NCBI RefSeq assembly: GCF_004331735.1
Contig: NZ_SJSO01000029.1
Coordinates: forward strand, 1-64,000
Direction: 5' to 3'
Source: Pedobacter psychrodurus
GTDB lineage: Bacteria > Bacteroidota > Bacteroidia > Sphingobacteriales > Sphingobacteriaceae
DNA length: 64,000 nt
In this document: in pieces, positions 62,601-64,000 of the stretch
Layout: each line of letters starts with the position of its first letter
How positions within the stretch are numbered: position 1 is the stretch's first letter
Position numbers and translations under genes: made by a program
The notes under the pieces: generated by a model
Told to the model about the DNA's origin: nothing
Databases searched by the model: none
The model's input: the letters and a program-made list of their open reading frames with translations, nothing else

Positions 62601-63301
62601 GTATAATAATCAGGCTCATCGGCACGTTTAGGTGCAAATTGTTGCACTTTAGGGCCTTTTATAAAAGCTACGTTATCTTTATAGGCAGAAACAATATCGT
62701 TAGGATTTTCTTCTGATGTTTTGCGGATCAACTTAAATAAAGAAGTAGGCTGCTCTACACCATCGATTACAAATTTGCCATTAAAAATTTTATGACGGCA
62801 GTGTTCTGAATTCACCTGAGAGAAACCAAAAACTTCAGAATCGGTTAATGGTCGTTCTAATTTTTGTGCTAACGTATTTAAGTATTCAACTTCTTCATCA
62901 CTTAAAGAAAGCCCTTCCTGTTTATTATAAGCTGCAATATCGGTGATTTCTAAAATCGGTTCTGGTTTGATGTTGATCGTGTACACCTCTTGATCAAGCT
63001 TATTGTATTTTTGGGAAAGCATGGGATCAAAATCAGCAAAGTTTTCGTCAACTTGCTTAAATTCTTCAATCCTGATGATTCCCTGCATGTCCATGTTTTG
63101 GGTAATCTCTACTGCGTTGGTACTCCATGGAGTAATCATTGCTGCTCTTGGCCCAACGAAAAAGCCTGTTAGGGCTGTTTCTTGCGAGATTTTGGCGCCG
63201 CCAAATAACCATTCAAGTTTAGTAATATCAGTGGTAGAAAGCGCTTTGTCTGTTTGTAGAACAAAAATCGCCTGCGATTGACTAAGGAAGAAATGAATCA
63301 T
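59639..63301 (-). CDS. purL: Phosphoribosylformylglycinamidine synthase (large single-chain PurL)
   Basis: A 1220-residue PurL that makes FGAM from FGAR, glutamine and ATP, step 4 of purine synthesis. The ATG at 63301 (MIHFFLSQSQAIFVLQTDK) is chosen over a longer frame, because a TATTTTTG -7 element lies in between. The order is N-terminal PurS-like part, linker (SEHCRHKIFNGKF), two ATPase halves (KAETHNFPTTVEPFNGAATG, HDHGAGGHLNCLSELVEE) and a C-terminal amidotransferase with catalytic Cys in VGVCNGCQLFVELG and His in WVSHGEGRF. Length matches the one-chain type of proteobacteria and Bacteroidota. Confidence 0.97.
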   Translation of the reverse strand: MIHFFLSQSQAIFVLQTDKALSTTDITKLEWLFGGAKISQETALTGFFVGPRAAMITPWSTNAVEITQNMDMQGIIRIEEFKQVDENFADFDPMLSQKYNKLDQEVYTINIKPEPILEITDIAAYNKQEGLSLSDEEVEYLNTLAQKLERPLTDSEVFGFSQVNSEHCRHKIFNGKFVIDGVEQPTSLFKLIRKTSEENPNDIVSAYKDNVAFIKGPKVQQFAPKRADEPDYYTTSDFESVISLKAETHNFPTTVEPFNGAATGSGGEIRDRLAGGQGSLPLAGTAVYMTALSRLEDNRPWEKGVEERQWLYQTPMDILIKASNGATDFGNKFGQPLITGSVLTFEHEENSRKLGFDKVIMLAGGIGYGKASQAQKLKPKEGDNIVILGGENYRIGMGGAAVSSADTGQHGSGIELNAIQRSNPEMQKRAANAVRGMVESDYNSIISIHDHGAGGHLNCLSELVEETGGLIDLDKLPVGDPTLSAKEIIGNESQERMGLVIGNDHIETLQKIADRERSPMYTVGKVTGDHRFTFKSATTGLKPMDFELAAMFGSSPKIVMDDKTIDRKYEAIEYNNNELNTYLEQVLQLEAVAAKDWLTNKVDRCVGGRVAKQQCAGPLQLPLNNCGVMALDFQGKEGIATSVGHAPLSALIDPAAGSRNAIAESLSNIVWAPLKDGLKSVSLSANWMWACKNEGEDARLYAAVKACSDFAIDLGINIPTGKDSLSMKQKYKDGDVIAPGTVIISAGANCDDITKVVEPVLQKDGGSIYYINLSNDSYKLGGSSFAQILNKIGTETPDVKEADQFKTAFNTLQQLIKADKIQAGHDIGSGGLITTLLEMCFADRDLGASIDLSSLAEADSIKVLFAENIGIVFQADASVEETFAQAGVAFYKIGKVNTSAKLDVKNVADNFSFDIDHLRDVWFKTSYLLDNKQTGNGLAKERYNNYKNHVLNYTFPLQFDGKKPIIDPTKPKPKAAIIREKGSNSERELANAMYLAGFDVKDVHMTDLITGRETLEDIQFIGAVGGFSNSDVLGSAKGWAGAFLYNEKARVALEKFFARPDTLSVGVCNGCQLFVELGLINKDHEEKPKMLHNKSGKHESIFTSLTLQENNSVMLSTLAGSTLGVWVSHGEGRFSLPYAEDKYKIVAKYAYETYPASPNGSDYNTAMLCDESGRHLVMMPHIERSLFQWHWANYPHGRKDEVSPWMEAFVNARKWIENKG

Positions 63302-63319
63302 GCTTTTTTTTTGAAGTTG

Positions 63320-63327
63320 CAAAAATA
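63320..63327 (-). promoter_or_regulatory. -7 element TATTTTTG of purL
   Basis: Minus-strand match to TANNTTTG, 18 bp before the ATG at 63301; it helps fix the start. Confidence 0.55.
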
Positions 63328-63354
63328 GCTTTTTTAAATGAAAAAAATGGTGTA

Positions 63355-63480
63355 GTGGAGGGATTGAATGAGAGAATTTTGAATGATTGAATGTCAAAAT
63401 ATAATGATTGAATGAGAGAATGATTGAATGACAGAATGTAGAATTAATGAATGTTGAAATAATTATTGGTTGATTCAATT
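63355..63480. repeat. Low-complexity GAATGA-rich stretch between purL and the glyoxalase gene
   Basis: Repeated units such as GATTGAATGAGAGAAT, GATTGAATG and GAATGACAGAATG in irregular register over about 120 bp. It looks like replication slippage; no promoter for the downstream gene is obvious in it. Confidence 0.55.
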
Positions 63481-63547
63481 AGAGAATGTGCATTTTTGCC
63501 TCAACGCTAACTCACTCATTTACTCATTCAAAATTCAATCACTATTT

Positions 63548-63928
63548 ATGCTTCGCATCCACCACATCGCCATTATCTGTTCTGATTACGAAAAATCGAA
63601 AGATTTTTATGTAAATAAATTGGGTTTTACGGTGTTGGCAGAGGTTTACCGATCGGAAAGAAAATCGTATAAATTAGATTTGGCAGTTAATGGTGTGTAT
63701 CAGATCGAGCTTTTTTCTTTCGAAAATCCTCCTGCGAGGCCATCGCGGCCAGAGGCTCAGGGTTTACGTCATTTAGCTTTTGAAGTTGATGATATAGAAA
63801 AAGAGATTTCGCGGTTAAATGATCAGGGCATAATTACTGAGCCGATCCGTATTGATGAATTTACGGATAAAAGATTTACTTTTTTTGCTGATCCGGATGG
63901 ACTACCTCTAGAATTGTACGAAAAATAA
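63548..63928 (+). CDS. VOC-family (glyoxalase-like) metalloprotein
   Basis: A 126-residue single-domain protein of the vicinal oxygen chelate fold. The ATG at 63548 gives MLRIHHIAIICSDYEKSKDFYV, with the first metal His; GLRHLAFEVDDIEKEI supplies the second His, and FFADPDGLPLELYEK the Glu, with a further Glu in YQIELFSFEN. This is the YaeR/SMU1112c-like branch of lactoylglutathione lyase relatives. The substrate is uncertain; methylglyoxal detoxification is only one option. Confidence 0.88.
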   Translation: MLRIHHIAIICSDYEKSKDFYVNKLGFTVLAEVYRSERKSYKLDLAVNGVYQIELFSFENPPARPSRPEAQGLRHLAFEVDDIEKEISRLNDQGIITEPIRIDEFTDKRFTFFADPDGLPLELYEK

Positions 63929-63961
63929 AGGTTCACAAATAAAAATTTATAACGCTCAAAA

Positions 63962-64000
63962 ATGAAAAAAATACTCTTCTGCAGTGCATTGGTTTATGCT
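63962..64000 (+). CDS. Start of an exported protein, cut by the window end
   Basis: ATG at 63962 opens MKKILFCSALVYA, a typical start of a signal peptide. Only 13 codons are visible, so the product cannot be named. It lies 33 bp after the glyoxalase-fold gene in the same direction. Confidence 0.5.
   Translation, partial: MKKILFCSALVYA

Noticed and set aside
1..64000. tRNA, rRNA or integrase marking the island borders
   Set aside because: I looked for tRNA-like arms and tyrosine-recombinase or transposase motifs and found none; island borders rest on gene content only.

Overview
The window looks like a chromosomal segment of a Bacteroidota member close to Pedobacter (Sphingobacteriaceae). 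The signs are a large type B type IX secretion (T9SS) substrate next to a PorP/SprF-like protein, an Oar-like TonB-dependent receptor, type III glutamine synthetase, large single-chain PurL, and many genes preceded by the Bacteroidota -7 promoter element TANNTTTG. This is inference from protein families and motifs; no rRNA or tRNA gene was found to confirm it.

Layout. 0.5-7.6 kb: a GNAT enzyme, then a TetR regulator and a three-gene RND efflux operon (lipoprotein adaptor, AcrB-like pump, outer-membrane channel) with three copies of a TAAC-N3-GTTA box. 7.6-10 kb: a 2.35 kb gene desert made of nested repeats. 10-22.3 kb: an AT-rich accessory island that looks like a defence island. It holds a MazG-like NTPase abutting a GIY-YIG/SF1-helicase/S24-peptidase fusion, a small lipoprotein bracketed by inverted copies of a 15-bp motif, two unrecognised genes leading into a Shedu (DUF4263) nuclease, a SIR2-like DUF4917 protein, a RES-domain protein, an XRE regulator with a frameshifted trypsin-like protease, and an unrecognised gene beside a Panacea-domain protein. 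22.5-25.2 kb: nhaA and a second repeat desert. 25.2-32 kb: a PorP/SprF-like protein and a 1923-residue secreted nuclease carrying a type B T9SS sorting domain. 33-36 kb: a YciO/Sua5-family gene, yefM-yoeB and a glutamate-synthase-like oxidoreductase. 36.9-42 kb: asnS and an ATP-grasp/alpha-E/transglutaminase operon. 43-48.3 kb: ferritin, a small unknown, GNAT, a metallo-beta-lactamase-fold hydrolase and dihydrolipoyl dehydrogenase. 49-64 kb: an Oar-like receptor, a doubly broken NeuD-like acetyltransferase, purM, glutamine synthetase III, a TonB protein, a small secreted protein, purL, a glyoxalase-fold protein and the start of an exported protein.

The most interesting parts are two. First, the MazG plus GIY-YIG/helicase/S24 pair: one polypeptide carries a nuclease, a motor and an apparently intact LexA-type self-cleavage module, which suggests a damage-triggered defence switch. 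Second, the intergenic DNA is a mosaic of palindromic repeats. It includes three copies of a roughly 260-330 bp concentric foldback element, several copies of a second element whose 5' hairpin varies by compensatory changes, and micro-palindromes of about 16-25 bp that seem to have inserted into longer repeats, with occupied and empty versions of the same site in this window. Two compact promoter-terminator units without convincing ORFs are candidate small RNAs.

Limits: all calls come from reading the sequence and recalled family motifs. No database search, folding calculation or alignment was run, and repeat boundaries are approximate.
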